From: SG8-30 sp963715485
Lineage (GTDB): Bacteria > Pseudomonadota > Gammaproteobacteria > Steroidobacterales > Steroidobacteraceae
Assembly (NCBI GenBank): GCA_963715485.1
Contig: OY970244.1
Span: 2,976,001 to 3,040,000, forward strand
Direction: 5' to 3'
Length of the DNA stretch: 64,000 nucleotides
Shown here: piece by piece, positions 42,198 through 51,349 of the stretch
Position numbering within the stretch: the stretch's first letter is position 1
Layout: every line of letters starts with the position of its first letter
Notes under the pieces: generated by a model
The model's database searches: none
What the model was told of the DNA's origin: nothing
Seen by the model: the letters and a program-made list of their open reading frames with translations, nothing else
Position numbers and translations under genes: made by a program

Positions 42198-43172
42198 ATG
42201 GCACGCGCAGGAACCACCAGCAGGCGCAAGAAGCTTTATCCACCGATCGAACCCTACCGCATGGGCCACCTGGCTGTGCCGGGTGGACACCGGATTTACT
42301 GGGAGGAGTGTGGTAACCCGCGAGGTAAACCCGCGGTTTTCGTCCATGGCGGCCCCGGAGCTGGAGCCGATTCCGGCTCGCGCCGGTTCTTCGATCCCGC
42401 GCGCTACCGTATCGTCGTCTTCGATCAGCGTGGGTGCGGGCGCAGCAGGCCCCATGCGAGCCTCAGGAACAACACGACCTGGGACCTGGTCGCCGACATG
42501 GAGCGCCTGCGCGAACATCTCGGTCTCGAGCGATGGCTCGTGTTTGGCGGTTCGTGGGGATCGACCCTGTCGCTGGCCTACGCGCAGTCGCATCCGGAAC
42601 GCGTCTCGGAACTGGTGTTGCGCGGCATCTTCATGCTCCGGCGCAGGGAGCTGGAATGGTTCTACCAGGAAGGCGCCAGCGCCATCTATCCCGATCGCTG
42701 GGAGAATTACCTTGCGGCAATCCCTCCGGAGGAGCGCGGGGACCTCATGAAGGCCTTCTACCGCAGGCTGACCGGTTCCAACCGCCGGGCGGCGGTTGCC
42801 GCCGCACGCGCATGGGCCGTCTGGGAGGGTTCCACCAGTTTCCTCTACCCGGATGAAGAGAACGCCGCGAAATGGGGCGAGGACAGATTCGCGCTGGCGG
42901 TGGCACGCATCGAGTGTCACTACTTCGTCAACCGCGGGTTCATGCGCAACGAAAAGCAGCTGCTCAAGGGCGTGGACCGCATCCGCCATATTCCCGGCGT
43001 GATCGTCCAGGGGCGCTATGACGTCGTGTGCCCCATGATGAGCGCCTGGGACCTGCACCGCGCCTGGCCCGAGGCGGACTTCAAGATCGTGCCGGATGCC
43101 GGACATTCTGCGCTCGAGCCTGGCATTACCCACGAGCTGATCAAAGCGACCGACCGTTTCGCGCGGCGCTGA
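42198..43172 (+). CDS. pip: Proline iminopeptidase
   Basis: This 324-residue S33 alpha/beta-hydrolase removes N-terminal proline. It has FVHGGPGAGAD, FDQRGCGRSRPHASLRNNTTWDLVADMERLREHLG, the nucleophile in FGGSWGSTLSLAYAQ (Ser near residue 116), and the acid/His in VQGRYDVVCP and PDAGHSALEP. The RGCGRS-PH-N-NTT segment is diagnostic for Pip. I chose the ATG at 42198, with AGGGG upstream, over the ATG at 42183. It sits on the opposite strand within an otherwise conserved minus-strand lptE-holA block, so it is probably an insertion relative to relatives. Confidence 0.94.
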   Translation: MARAGTTSRRKKLYPPIEPYRMGHLAVPGGHRIYWEECGNPRGKPAVFVHGGPGAGADSGSRRFFDPARYRIVVFDQRGCGRSRPHASLRNNTTWDLVADMERLREHLGLERWLVFGGSWGSTLSLAYAQSHPERVSELVLRGIFMLRRRELEWFYQEGASAIYPDRWENYLAAIPPEERGDLMKAFYRRLTGSNRRAAVAAARAWAVWEGSTSFLYPDEENAAKWGEDRFALAVARIECHYFVNRGFMRNEKQLLKGVDRIRHIPGVIVQGRYDVVCPMMSAWDLHRAWPEADFKIVPDAGHSALEPGITHELIKATDRFARR

Positions 43173-43343
43173 TTTCCGGCCAGGGACGCACGCCGGGGAC
43201 GGACAACTGCTGAACGGATCGTGCGAGCCAGGAATGGCGAGCCGAAGCTTCCAGGGACGGGTTCACGGTGTTTCCGCAGGCCGTGCCCGGCCCACGGCTT
43301 TCATGTACCGAGAATACGTCGCAGCCTTGCGCTTCCCTGCGAC

Positions 43344-43829
43344 TCAGAGGGCCGCGAGCCGGCGTGTCACCAGTGCGGCCAGGTCGCGAGCCAGGGATTC
43401 CCGTAGGTCGCGTTCCTCGTGCTGCTTCGCCAGTACGGCAGACTCGTCGTAGGCGTAGTCTCGGGTCAGCGTCAGCTGCTGCCGGGGGAGGATCTCGGCT
43501 CCCGCAGCGGTCACCGAGTACTCGATGGTGTAGAAGACCTCGTATTCCTGCGGTGTGTTGCGTGCCGAAATCGTCAGCACGTTGTGGCCCGTCTCATCAC
43601 GATGAATGTGCACCACCGCGGAGGCGGACTCACTGGACGGCGCCAGACTTGCGCCGGCCTCTTCTAGCGCACCGCTGAGTTGCCCGTAGAACGGCGTATA
43701 GCGGTCTGCCGCCTCGAGATGTGGCGAACGCATGCGCGTCGCGAGCTCCACGTCGCCACGCAGCTCGAAGCCACAGCCAACGGTGAGGCTCGCAACGACC
43801 AGGCCCGCGCCGACCATCATTGCGCGCAT
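43344..43829 (-). CDS. lptE: LPS-assembly lipoprotein LptE
   Basis: This 161-residue outer-membrane lipoprotein plugs the LptD barrel for LPS insertion. The signal peptide MRAMMVGAGLVVASLTVGC ends in a lipobox with cysteine at 19, and GFELRGDVEL follows, the usual LptE start. A mixed alpha/beta body carries ISARNTPQEYEVFYTIEYSV and LTLTRDYAYDESAVLAK, the family signature. The ATG at 43827-43829 lies one base past the leuS stop, so the two are coupled. Confidence 0.93.
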   Translation of the reverse strand: MRAMMVGAGLVVASLTVGCGFELRGDVELATRMRSPHLEAADRYTPFYGQLSGALEEAGASLAPSSESASAVVHIHRDETGHNVLTISARNTPQEYEVFYTIEYSVTAAGAEILPRQQLTLTRDYAYDESAVLAKQHEERDLRESLARDLAALVTRRLAAL

Positions 43830-43830
43830 C

Positions 43831-46425
43831 TCAGACCACCACGTTGACGAGCTTGCCGGGCACGTAGACCAGCTTGCGCACGGGTTTGTCGCCGACGAAC
43901 TTGAGCACGTTTGCGTCGGCCAGGGCGGCCGTACGCGCGGTGACCTCGTCGGCCCCAACCGGCAGGCTCAGGCGGCTGCGCAGCTTGCCATTGACCTGCA
44001 CCACGATCTCGACGGAGTCCTGCTCGAGAGCCTCCGGATCAGGCTCGGGCCAGGGTTCGTCCACCAGCGCGCCGGCACGCCCGAGCTCGCCCCATAATAC
44101 GTGGGTCGCGTGCGGCACGATCGGTGAGAGCATCAGGACCGCGAACTCGAGCGCCTCCTGCACGACCGCCCGGCCCTGTCCGGACGCATCCTCGAAACGG
44201 CCGACCGCGTTCAGGAGTTCCATGACGGCGGCGATGGCCGTGTTGAAGGTACGACGACGGCCCATATCGTCGGTCACCTTGGCCAGCGTCTGGTGGACAA
44301 GCCGGCGCAGGCTGCGCTGCGCGTCATCGAGCGCCGCAGCGTCGAGTGCCGGCGCCGGGCCGCCGCTGACCTGCGAATGGACTGCACGCCACAGGCGTTT
44401 CATGAAACGAAAGGCGCCCTCGACCCCTTCGTCAGACCATTCGAGCGTCTGCTCCGGCGGCGAGGCAAACATCATGAACAGCCGCGGCGTATCCGCGCCG
44501 TAGCGATCGACGAGTGCCTGCGGGTCGACGCCATTGTTCTTCGACTTGGACATCTTGCCCATGCCATCGGAGACGACCGGCAGACCGTCGGCCTTCAGCA
44601 CGGCGCCCACCCGGTTGCCCTTGTCGTCGACAGCCAGTTCGACGTCGGCCGGATTGAAATAACTGACCCGTCCGCTGTCCGCATCACGGTAGAAGATCTC
44701 GTTCAGGACCATGCCCTGGGTGAGCAGGTTCGCAAACGGCTCGGACTGGTCGGTCAGGCCGCAGTCACGCATCACCCGCGTCCAGAATCGTGAATACAGC
44801 AGGTGCAGGATCGCGTGCTCGATGCCCCCGATGTACTGGTCCACCGGCATCCAGTAGGCAGCCCGTTCATCGATCATCGCCTGATCATTGCCGGGACAGG
44901 CATAGCGAAAGTAATACCAGGACGAGTCGACGAAGGTGTCCATGGTGTCGGTCTCGCGCCGTGCCGGCGCGCCGCATCGCGGGCAGGCGCAATCGATGAA
45001 AGACGGCGTCCTGGCGAGCGGATTGCCTGACCCGTCCGGTACCAGTTCCTCCGGCAGCATGACGGGCAACTGCTCGTCTGGCACCGGCACGTCGCCACAG
45101 GCCGCGCAGTGGACGATAGGGATCGGACATCCCCAGTAGCGCTGCCGCGAGATGCCCCAGTCCCTGAGGCGCCAGTTGACCTGCTTGCGCCCGTGTCCTC
45201 TCGCCTCGAGGTCGGCGGCAATAGCTTCAACTGCGGCTGAATAGTCCATGCCGTCATAGCGGCCGGAGTTGACGCAGCGCCCGTAGTCCGCATACCAGGG
45301 TTGCCACGCATCGATGGAGTACGCCAGGTCGTCGGTCTCGATGACCTGGACGATGGGCAAGCCGTACTTGCGGGCAAAGGCGAAGTCGCGTTCGTCGTGA
45401 CCCGGGACGCCCATCACCGCGCCCTCGCCGTAGGCCATCAACACGTAGTTGCCGACCCATACTTCTATCGGCTTGCCAGTCAACGGATGCGCGACAAACT
45501 GGCCGGTGGGCATGCCCAGCTTGTCCATCGTGGCCAGGTCGGCCTCCATGATGGAACCGCGCCTGCACTCGTCGACGAATGCCTTGAGCTTCGCGTCCCG
45601 CGCCGCCGCGCGCGCAGCCAGAGGATGCTCGGCCGCGACGGCCATGAAGGTCACGCCCATGACCGTGTCGGCCCTGGTGGTAAAGACCTTGAGCTCCCCC
45701 TGCTCCCCATCGAGCTCGTAGGGAAAGGAAAGGTTGACTCCCTCGCTGCGGCCAATCCAGTTGGCCTGCATGACCCGCACCCGCTCGGGCCAGCCTTCGA
45801 GCCCGTCCAGGGCGCCGAGCAATTCCTCGGCGTACCGGGAGATCCTCAGGTAGTACATCGGGATCTCGCGCTTCTCCACCAGCGCCCCGGTTCGCCAGCC
45901 GCGACCATCGATGACCTGCTCGTTGGCGAGCACCGTCTGGTCCACCGGATCCCAATTGACCACACCGGTCTTCTTGTAGGCGACGCCGCGCTCAAGCATG
46001 CGCAGGAACAGCCACTGATTCCACTTGTAGTAGTCAGGGTCGCAGGTGGCTAGCTCGCGCGACCAGTCGATGCCGAAACCGAGTGACCTCAGCTGCTGCT
46101 TCATGTAGCCGATGTTTTCCCGGGTCCACCTGGCGGGTGGCACACCGTTGGCCATCGCCGCATTCTCGGCAGGAAGGCCGAAGGCGTCCCAGCCCATGGG
46201 CTGCAGGACATTGTGGCCGCGCATCCGCATGTACCGGGCGATCACGTCGCCGATCGTGTAGTTGCGGACGTGACCCATGTGCAGCCGGCCGCTTGGATAG
46301 GGGAACATGCTCAGGCAGTAGAACTTCGGGCGCGCCCGGTCCTCGCTGACCTCGAAGCAGCGATGCTCCTCCCAGAAGCGCTGGGCGGTGGACTCGACGG
46401 CGGTAGGATCGTAGCGTTCCTGCAT
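43831..46425 (-). CDS. leuS: Leucine-tRNA ligase
   Basis: This 864-residue class-I aminoacyl-tRNA synthetase has the HIGH region SMFPYPSGRLHMGHVRNYTIGD near residue 39, a CP1 editing domain with VFTTRADTVMGVTFMAVAAEHPL and the late KMSKS signature in GKMSKSKNNGVDP near 622. The WSDEGVEGAFRFMKRLWR and VQVNGKLRSRL tail blocks are intact. The start at 46423-46425 is the conserved MQERYDPTAVE. The length is close to E. coli LeuS (860). lptE follows immediately. Confidence 0.98.
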   Translation of the reverse strand: MQERYDPTAVESTAQRFWEEHRCFEVSEDRARPKFYCLSMFPYPSGRLHMGHVRNYTIGDVIARYMRMRGHNVLQPMGWDAFGLPAENAAMANGVPPARWTRENIGYMKQQLRSLGFGIDWSRELATCDPDYYKWNQWLFLRMLERGVAYKKTGVVNWDPVDQTVLANEQVIDGRGWRTGALVEKREIPMYYLRISRYAEELLGALDGLEGWPERVRVMQANWIGRSEGVNLSFPYELDGEQGELKVFTTRADTVMGVTFMAVAAEHPLAARAAARDAKLKAFVDECRRGSIMEADLATMDKLGMPTGQFVAHPLTGKPIEVWVGNYVLMAYGEGAVMGVPGHDERDFAFARKYGLPIVQVIETDDLAYSIDAWQPWYADYGRCVNSGRYDGMDYSAAVEAIAADLEARGHGRKQVNWRLRDWGISRQRYWGCPIPIVHCAACGDVPVPDEQLPVMLPEELVPDGSGNPLARTPSFIDCACPRCGAPARRETDTMDTFVDSSWYYFRYACPGNDQAMIDERAAYWMPVDQYIGGIEHAILHLLYSRFWTRVMRDCGLTDQSEPFANLLTQGMVLNEIFYRDADSGRVSYFNPADVELAVDDKGNRVGAVLKADGLPVVSDGMGKMSKSKNNGVDPQALVDRYGADTPRLFMMFASPPEQTLEWSDEGVEGAFRFMKRLWRAVHSQVSGGPAPALDAAALDDAQRSLRRLVHQTLAKVTDDMGRRRTFNTAIAAVMELLNAVGRFEDASGQGRAVVQEALEFAVLMLSPIVPHATHVLWGELGRAGALVDEPWPEPDPEALEQDSVEIVVQVNGKLRSRLSLPVGADEVTARTAALADANVLKFVGDKPVRKLVYVPGKLVNVVV

Positions 46426-46475
46426 GGCAAGCCGGCTGGGTGTGAATTGGCAGGAAAGGATACCTGACGCGGGAC

Positions 46476-47330
46476 CTACCCAGCGAACTCGACCAGGCTG
46501 CCCGCGGCATCGGCCCCATCGATCCAGCAACCCGTCCCGGTCGGGCGGGCGACGAGTCCTGATCTGCGCAGGGAATCGCGCAATGCCTGCGGCTCGCGGG
46601 CGCGCACGCAAAATCCGGCCAGCGACGGGGCCGGCGGCGGTTCGGCACCGGGGAAGCGGCGCTGGAATTCGGCGCGATCAAGGCACTCGACCCAGCCGTC
46701 CCGCAGCTCGACGCGCGCGCTTGTGGCCGAGCGCAGCAGCGCCCCCGCGGTTGCCGCAGCGATTCGGGACGCTGCGTCCGTGGCCGCCGCGCTCACCAGG
46801 TACAGTCCCGAGAGGGCCAACGCACCGTTGGTGTGTCGCTGTACTTCCGGCTGGAAGACGAGCTGTGGCGTGACTTGTCGCACGAAGCAGAGCAGCCCTT
46901 CAGGCGCCACGATCGGTTCCAGCATGAACCACTCGAATTCAGCCTCTCCGTGGCGTTTGCCGTAACCGATGTGCCGGCTGGCATGGGCCACCGGCCGTGG
47001 ACGCAGGCCGGCGGCGATGCAACGTTCGTGCGCCGCGCCGACGTCGTCCACCCCGAAGGCGAGGATGTGCAGCCCGGCGTGGCGACCCAGGTAGCTCGCC
47101 AGGTGGTGGGTCGGCGAGTCTGTCTCGACTGCGGAAAGCTCGACATAGCCGCGCTCGAACACCAGGTGCGCGCTCGACTGTCCTAACGAGACCGCGACGC
47201 CGCTGGCATCGCGGCCCATCAGTGGTTGCGGTTGCGTTGGCAGGAACCCGAGTCGCCGGTAGGCAGCCAGCATCGCGGCCAGGTCGCGCCCAACGATGCC
47301 GACATGGTCGAGACAGGCTACTTCAGCCAT
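46476..47330 (-). CDS. VOC-superfamily (glyoxalase-like) protein
   Basis: This 284-residue protein has two vicinal-oxygen-chelate-type halves. It starts VACLDHVGIVGRDLAAMLAAYRRLGF near residue 4, with ERGYVELSAV and LGRHAGLHILAFGVDDVGAAHERC in the first half. A weaker second half follows from about residue 170 (NGALALSGLYLVSAAATDAASRIA). The Glyoxalase_3-like layout suggests metal-dependent chemistry, but no substrate can be read from the sequence. It overlaps the Lrp-type gene by 8 bp and is co-transcribed with it, so the regulator may sense a related metabolite. Confidence 0.75.
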   Translation of the reverse strand: MAEVACLDHVGIVGRDLAAMLAAYRRLGFLPTQPQPLMGRDASGVAVSLGQSSAHLVFERGYVELSAVETDSPTHHLASYLGRHAGLHILAFGVDDVGAAHERCIAAGLRPRPVAHASRHIGYGKRHGEAEFEWFMLEPIVAPEGLLCFVRQVTPQLVFQPEVQRHTNGALALSGLYLVSAAATDAASRIAAATAGALLRSATSARVELRDGWVECLDRAEFQRRFPGAEPPPAPSLAGFCVRAREPQALRDSLRRSGLVARPTGTGCWIDGADAAGSLVEFAG

Positions 47331-47820
47331 TCCCCTGCCCCGCGACCGGCACCAGATCGAGTGGCAACTCCGTTGTCTCCTTGACCGACGTCAGGGCGAT
47401 GCTCGAGCGAATTTCCTGCACGGCGGGGATCCGCGACAGCTTTTCGCGCAGGAAGCGCTCGTATGAGGCCACGTCGCGGGTCACGATCTTGAGCAGGAAG
47501 TCGACTGCGCCCATCAGCATGTAGCACTCCTGGACCTCCGGAAACGCGCGAATGGTCTCCTCGAATTCGGCCAGCGACTGCCGCGCGCCACGAGCGTACC
47601 TGATCTGTGCAAACACCATGACGCCGAGGCCGAGCCGCTCGCGATCCAGCAGGGCTACCCGGCGCCGGATCAGCCCCAACTTTTCCAGACGCGCCACCCG
47701 CCGCCAGCACGGTGACTGCGACAGTCCGACTTGCGCGGCGATGTCTGCGGCGTTCAGGGACGCATCCACCTGGAGCAGGCCGAGGATGCGCCTATCCACT
47801 GCATCAAGATCATCTCGCAT
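47323..47820 (-). CDS. Lrp/AsnC-family transcriptional regulator
   Basis: This 165-residue regulator has an N-terminal winged helix (DAVDRRILGLLQVDASLNAADIAAQVGLSQSPCWRRVARLEKLGLI at about residues 6-50). A C-terminal RAM effector domain follows (GVMVFAQIRY, then EFEETIRAFPEVQECYMLMGAVDFLLKIVTRDVASYERFL). I chose the ATG at 47818-47820, with GGAAC upstream. It heads the minus-strand unit with the VOC gene and diverges from the TonB-dependent receptor, a layout that usually means autoregulation and control of the divergent gene by an amino acid or keto acid. Confidence 0.93.
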   Translation of the reverse strand: MRDDLDAVDRRILGLLQVDASLNAADIAAQVGLSQSPCWRRVARLEKLGLIRRRVALLDRERLGLGVMVFAQIRYARGARQSLAEFEETIRAFPEVQECYMLMGAVDFLLKIVTRDVASYERFLREKLSRIPAVQEIRSSIALTSVKETTELPLDLVPVAGQGNG

Positions 47821-47830
47821 GAAAAGTTCC

Positions 47831-47844
47831 AGAATATGGATTCT
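47831..47844. promoter_or_regulatory. Candidate Lrp-type operator
   Basis: AGAATATGGATTCT is a dyad (AGAAT/ATTCT) about 10 bp from the lrp-type start codon. Lrp-family proteins bind such AT-rich dyads. A second dyad CGCATCAATCATGCG lies at 48017-48031, nearer the TonB receptor start. Both are in the 268-bp divergent gap and are candidates only. Confidence 0.4.
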
Positions 47845-48088
47845 TGACGCAATCATCATGCAGCCTCATGCCCAACACAAGCAGCGCCGCATGACTTCTG
47901 CGGCGTTGCAGGTAATTGACATGAATATGCAGATAATCGCCCGGTGTCGCCGGCGTGCACGGAGCCCCCAAGCCCTTGTACGCGCGTCAAAGATTTTGCA
48001 TGATCCGCCTTGGGGTCGCATCAATCATGCGTTCGATTCCACCTTCAGGGATGGAATCGGCAACGCTGAGGCACAGAAGGAGGGGTCC

Positions 48089-50317
48089 ATGAGCAGGTCT
48101 CGCATTTCGTATCTTGTCGCGTCTGCGGTAGCCGTCACGCTGGCGAGCCAGGCGCAGGCGCAACAGGCAGGGACGGTCAGCCTGCAGGAAATCGTGGTCA
48201 CTGCGACCAAGCGAAGCGAGTCCTTGCAGGACGTACCGGTCGCGGTCACCGCCTACTCAGGCGAGTTGATTCGTAGCCTGGCGATCGCGGATATCGAAGG
48301 CCTGGCTGTGCAGACCCCTTCGTTTGCCTTCAGCAAGGCCGGCGGCGAGGCACAGATCTACATTCGCGGCGTCGGCACGAACATCTTCGGCATCGGCGCC
48401 GACCCGAGCGTCGCGGTCAACCTCGACGGCGTGTACCTGGGCCGCACCAACATGGGCCTCACCCAGTTCCTGGACATCGACCGCGTCGAGATCCTGCGCG
48501 GGCCGCAAGGCACCCTGTACGGGCGAAACGCAACCGGCGGCGCCATCAACCTGGTCTCGCGCATGCCGACCCGTGAACTCGAGGGCTACGTCACCGCGGG
48601 CTTCGGCGAATTCGACCGAACTGAATTCCAGGCGGCCGTTGGTGGACCGCTCGACGACCAATGGGCCTTCCGGATCGCAGGCCGCTACCTGAAGGATGAC
48701 GGCTATACCGAGGACCTCGACCCACGCGGCAGCAACAAGCTCGACGACAACGACATCAAGTCCTTCCGTGGCATCCTGCAATTCACGCCGAACGATGCGG
48801 TCACCGCGACGCTGATCGGCGAGTACACCGAGTTCTCGAATGACAATACCAGCGTGATTCCGCGCGACGATCTCGGCCTGGCCGAGACCCTTGGTGCCGT
48901 CCCGACCGGCTCGATCCACAAGGAACGCAATGACCTGCCCACGTTCTTCGACTGGGATTCCAGCGGCGTCACGCTCAACATCGGGTGGGACCTCGGCGGC
49001 GGCGTCAGCCTGACCTCGATCACCGGCTGGAAGAACTACAACTCGGATTTCCTGTTCAATACCGATGGCACCGAGATCGATATCACCCGCTCGAACTTCA
49101 AGTACGACACCGACCAATGGTCACAGGAGCTGCGGCTGGATATCTCCACCAGCGACCGCTGGCAGCTGCTCCTCGGCGCCTATTACTTTGGCGAAGACAA
49201 GAAGGGCGGGCTGGGCCTGGTGAGGGCCTCGCTCGCTCCCCAGCGCTCCTTCATCATTCCGTCGGAGAACAACACCGACGCCTGGGCGGTCTTCGCCGAG
49301 GCCACCTTCAACCTGAGCGACAAGCTGAGCCTGATCGCCGGCGTCCGCTACAGCGACGAGGAGAAGGAGGACTTCTCCGCCTTCGGGCTGTCGTTCGACG
49401 TGCTCGGACTCGAGACACCCGGACCGGTCATCCCGATCGGCGCACCGCGCATCACCTCGGACAGCTGGGACGCATGGACACCCAAGCTCGGTATCGACTA
49501 CCGCTGGAGCGAGGATGTGCTGATCTACGGCTCGGCCACGCGCGGCTTCAAGTCCGGCGGCTACAACAGCCTGCAACCATCCAACCCAGCATATGACCCC
49601 GAGTACATCTGGGCCTACGAGGCAGGCATCAAGTCGCAATTCGCCGATGATCGCATCCGGCTGAACGGGGCGATCTTCTACTATGACTACACCGACCTGC
49701 AGGTCTCGACTTTCCTCAACAACCTGACGTTCATCACCAACGCGGCGGCGGCAACGGTCATGGGCGTCGAGCTCGAGCTGTTGGCGCGCCCCACTGAGCA
49801 GCTGGAGCTGGGCCTGGCGGTTTCCTACCTCGATACCGAGTACGACAAGTTCCTCACGGCCTTCGGCAGCATGCCCTGCACACCGGTTCCGCCCGCGACC
49901 ACTTGCTCGCGGCCGCTGATTCCTTTCGATGCCAGCGGCAACCAGCTGATCAACGCGCCGGAGTGGAAGGCCAACGCCACGGCCCAGTACACGGTACCGC
50001 TCGGCGGCGCCGGCTCGCTGGTACTGTTCGGGCAGCTCAGTTTCCAGGACGACCTGTATTTCACCCAGATCAACGAATCCGCGGTCGGTCAGGAAGCGAT
50101 CACGCTATTCGATGCGCGCGCCGCCTGGCTCAGCAACAACGGCAGCTGGGAAGTCGCCGCCTATGGCAAGAACCTGACGGACGAGGATTACTTCAACAAC
50201 GGCGTGCGCTTCACCTCCACCTCGGATCCGGCCAAGGACGTCTTCCAGATCGGAAATTCGCTCGGCTACCCGGCGCCGGGACGCAATTGGGGCGTGCAGG
50301 CGACCTACAGGTTCTGA
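48089..50317 (+). CDS. TonB-dependent outer membrane receptor
   Basis: This 742-residue outer-membrane receptor has a signal peptide ending ASQAQA (about residues 19-24). A TonB-box-like LQEIVVTATKRSESLQDVPVAVTAYSG and the plug domain (VDRVEILRGPQGTLYGRNATGGAINLVSRMP near 130-160) follow. The beta barrel ends in YPAPGRNWGVQATYRF with terminal phenylalanine. AGGAGGGG lies upstream of the ATG. The type resembles Caulobacter/Sphingomonad/Steroidobacter iron-complex or small-molecule receptors, so the substrate need not be a siderophore. It leads a plus-strand set with the bicupin and MFS genes. Confidence 0.95.
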   Translation: MSRSRISYLVASAVAVTLASQAQAQQAGTVSLQEIVVTATKRSESLQDVPVAVTAYSGELIRSLAIADIEGLAVQTPSFAFSKAGGEAQIYIRGVGTNIFGIGADPSVAVNLDGVYLGRTNMGLTQFLDIDRVEILRGPQGTLYGRNATGGAINLVSRMPTRELEGYVTAGFGEFDRTEFQAAVGGPLDDQWAFRIAGRYLKDDGYTEDLDPRGSNKLDDNDIKSFRGILQFTPNDAVTATLIGEYTEFSNDNTSVIPRDDLGLAETLGAVPTGSIHKERNDLPTFFDWDSSGVTLNIGWDLGGGVSLTSITGWKNYNSDFLFNTDGTEIDITRSNFKYDTDQWSQELRLDISTSDRWQLLLGAYYFGEDKKGGLGLVRASLAPQRSFIIPSENNTDAWAVFAEATFNLSDKLSLIAGVRYSDEEKEDFSAFGLSFDVLGLETPGPVIPIGAPRITSDSWDAWTPKLGIDYRWSEDVLIYGSATRGFKSGGYNSLQPSNPAYDPEYIWAYEAGIKSQFADDRIRLNGAIFYYDYTDLQVSTFLNNLTFITNAAAATVMGVELELLARPTEQLELGLAVSYLDTEYDKFLTAFGSMPCTPVPPATTCSRPLIPFDASGNQLINAPEWKANATAQYTVPLGGAGSLVLFGQLSFQDDLYFTQINESAVGQEAITLFDARAAWLSNNGSWEVAAYGKNLTDEDYFNNGVRFTSTSDPAKDVFQIGNSLGYPAPGRNWGVQATYRF

Positions 50318-50435
50318 CAACGCGCCTGGACGATCGGCGGGCAGCCGCCGCTCCAGCGGCCGCCCGCTGCCGCGAGGTGGCGATGCCTTTGCCTGACCCT
50401 GACAACCGCCCCTTGGGACCGAAAGGAGACGCTGC

Positions 50436-51278
50436 ATGGCCAGGCCCCATATCTGCTTCGTCCAGGCCCAGATGCTGCCCTGGCAACCGGGTGTCTACGG
50501 TGGTGCGCGAGCCGATGTGCAATCGAAGATTCTTTCACGGGACGATGCCGACGGCAGTGCCACCCTGGTGGTCCGCTATCCACGTGGCTGGTCTCGCTCC
50601 ACGCCTGAGCACCTGCTCGCCCACGAGGAGTTCCTGGTACTCGACGGCGCGATCGAGATCAACGGCCGCCGCTACGACACCCACAGCTACGGATTCCTGC
50701 CCGCTGGTTTTCCGCGTGATCGCGCCGCATCAACTGGCGGCGCGGTCCTGCTGACAATGTTCTACAGCGAGCCGCGGGCCGCTACCGGGCCGACCTCCTT
50801 CGACGAAAGACTGCTGGTCGAATACGTCAACCCGCTGGAGATGGAGTGGGATCCGGGACTGGTCGACCCGCAGTTGTCCAAGGGCGTGGCGATCAAGCCG
50901 CTCAGGACCGACCCCTACACGCAGGAAGTGTCGTTCCTTTACTGTTCCCCGCCGCACCGCGTGCCGCCCGGCATGGCGAAACCCCAATGGACACACCCGA
51001 TGGTCGAGGAGCTCTACGTGCTCGAGGGTGAGTACGTCTGGGGTGACCTCGGCCGCATGAAACGCGGCGGCTATGCCTGGTGGCGCGAGGATGTCTACCA
51101 TGGCCCTTCCGGGACGGATACCGGCTACAACCTCTTCGTCCGTACCGTAGGCGGCCCCTTGGTGAATCACTTCGCAAAGGAAAAGAAGCCGTTCACGTGG
51201 AACCCGGCTCACTGCCCGGCGCTGCCCGACGAGCTGAAACCCTACGGGCAGCCGTTGCCCGCAACGCCGAATTATTGA
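50436..51278 (+). CDS. Bicupin protein (DUF4437-like) of unknown function
   Basis: This 280-residue protein has two cupin-like halves. The first (about residues 50-90, HLLAHEEFLVLDGAIEINGRRY with HSYGFLPAG) and the second (about 180-230, WTHPMVEELYVLEGEYVWGD and GGYAWWREDVYHGPSGTDTG) carry His/Glu residues of a metal site. No signal peptide is seen, so it is probably cytoplasmic. It lies 118 bp after the TonB receptor and 70 bp before an MFS transporter on the same strand. An enzyme of the imported compound's catabolism is plausible but not proven. No exact family name is secure. Confidence 0.7.
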   Translation: MARPHICFVQAQMLPWQPGVYGGARADVQSKILSRDDADGSATLVVRYPRGWSRSTPEHLLAHEEFLVLDGAIEINGRRYDTHSYGFLPAGFPRDRAASTGGAVLLTMFYSEPRAATGPTSFDERLLVEYVNPLEMEWDPGLVDPQLSKGVAIKPLRTDPYTQEVSFLYCSPPHRVPPGMAKPQWTHPMVEELYVLEGEYVWGDLGRMKRGGYAWWREDVYHGPSGTDTGYNLFVRTVGGPLVNHFAKEKKPFTWNPAHCPALPDELKPYGQPLPATPNY

Positions 51279-51349
51279 AGCGCCAGGCCCATAGCGGTCC
51301 CGCATGGGGACGCGCATGTGCACGGCAGCCTCGGAGTCCTGAATAACCC

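Noticed and set aside
42038..42229. Short minus-strand frame with a signal-peptide-like end near holA
   Set aside because: No convincing start codon or ribosome binding site, it overlaps pip start sequence and has no recognisable family. It may deserve a check with peptide data.
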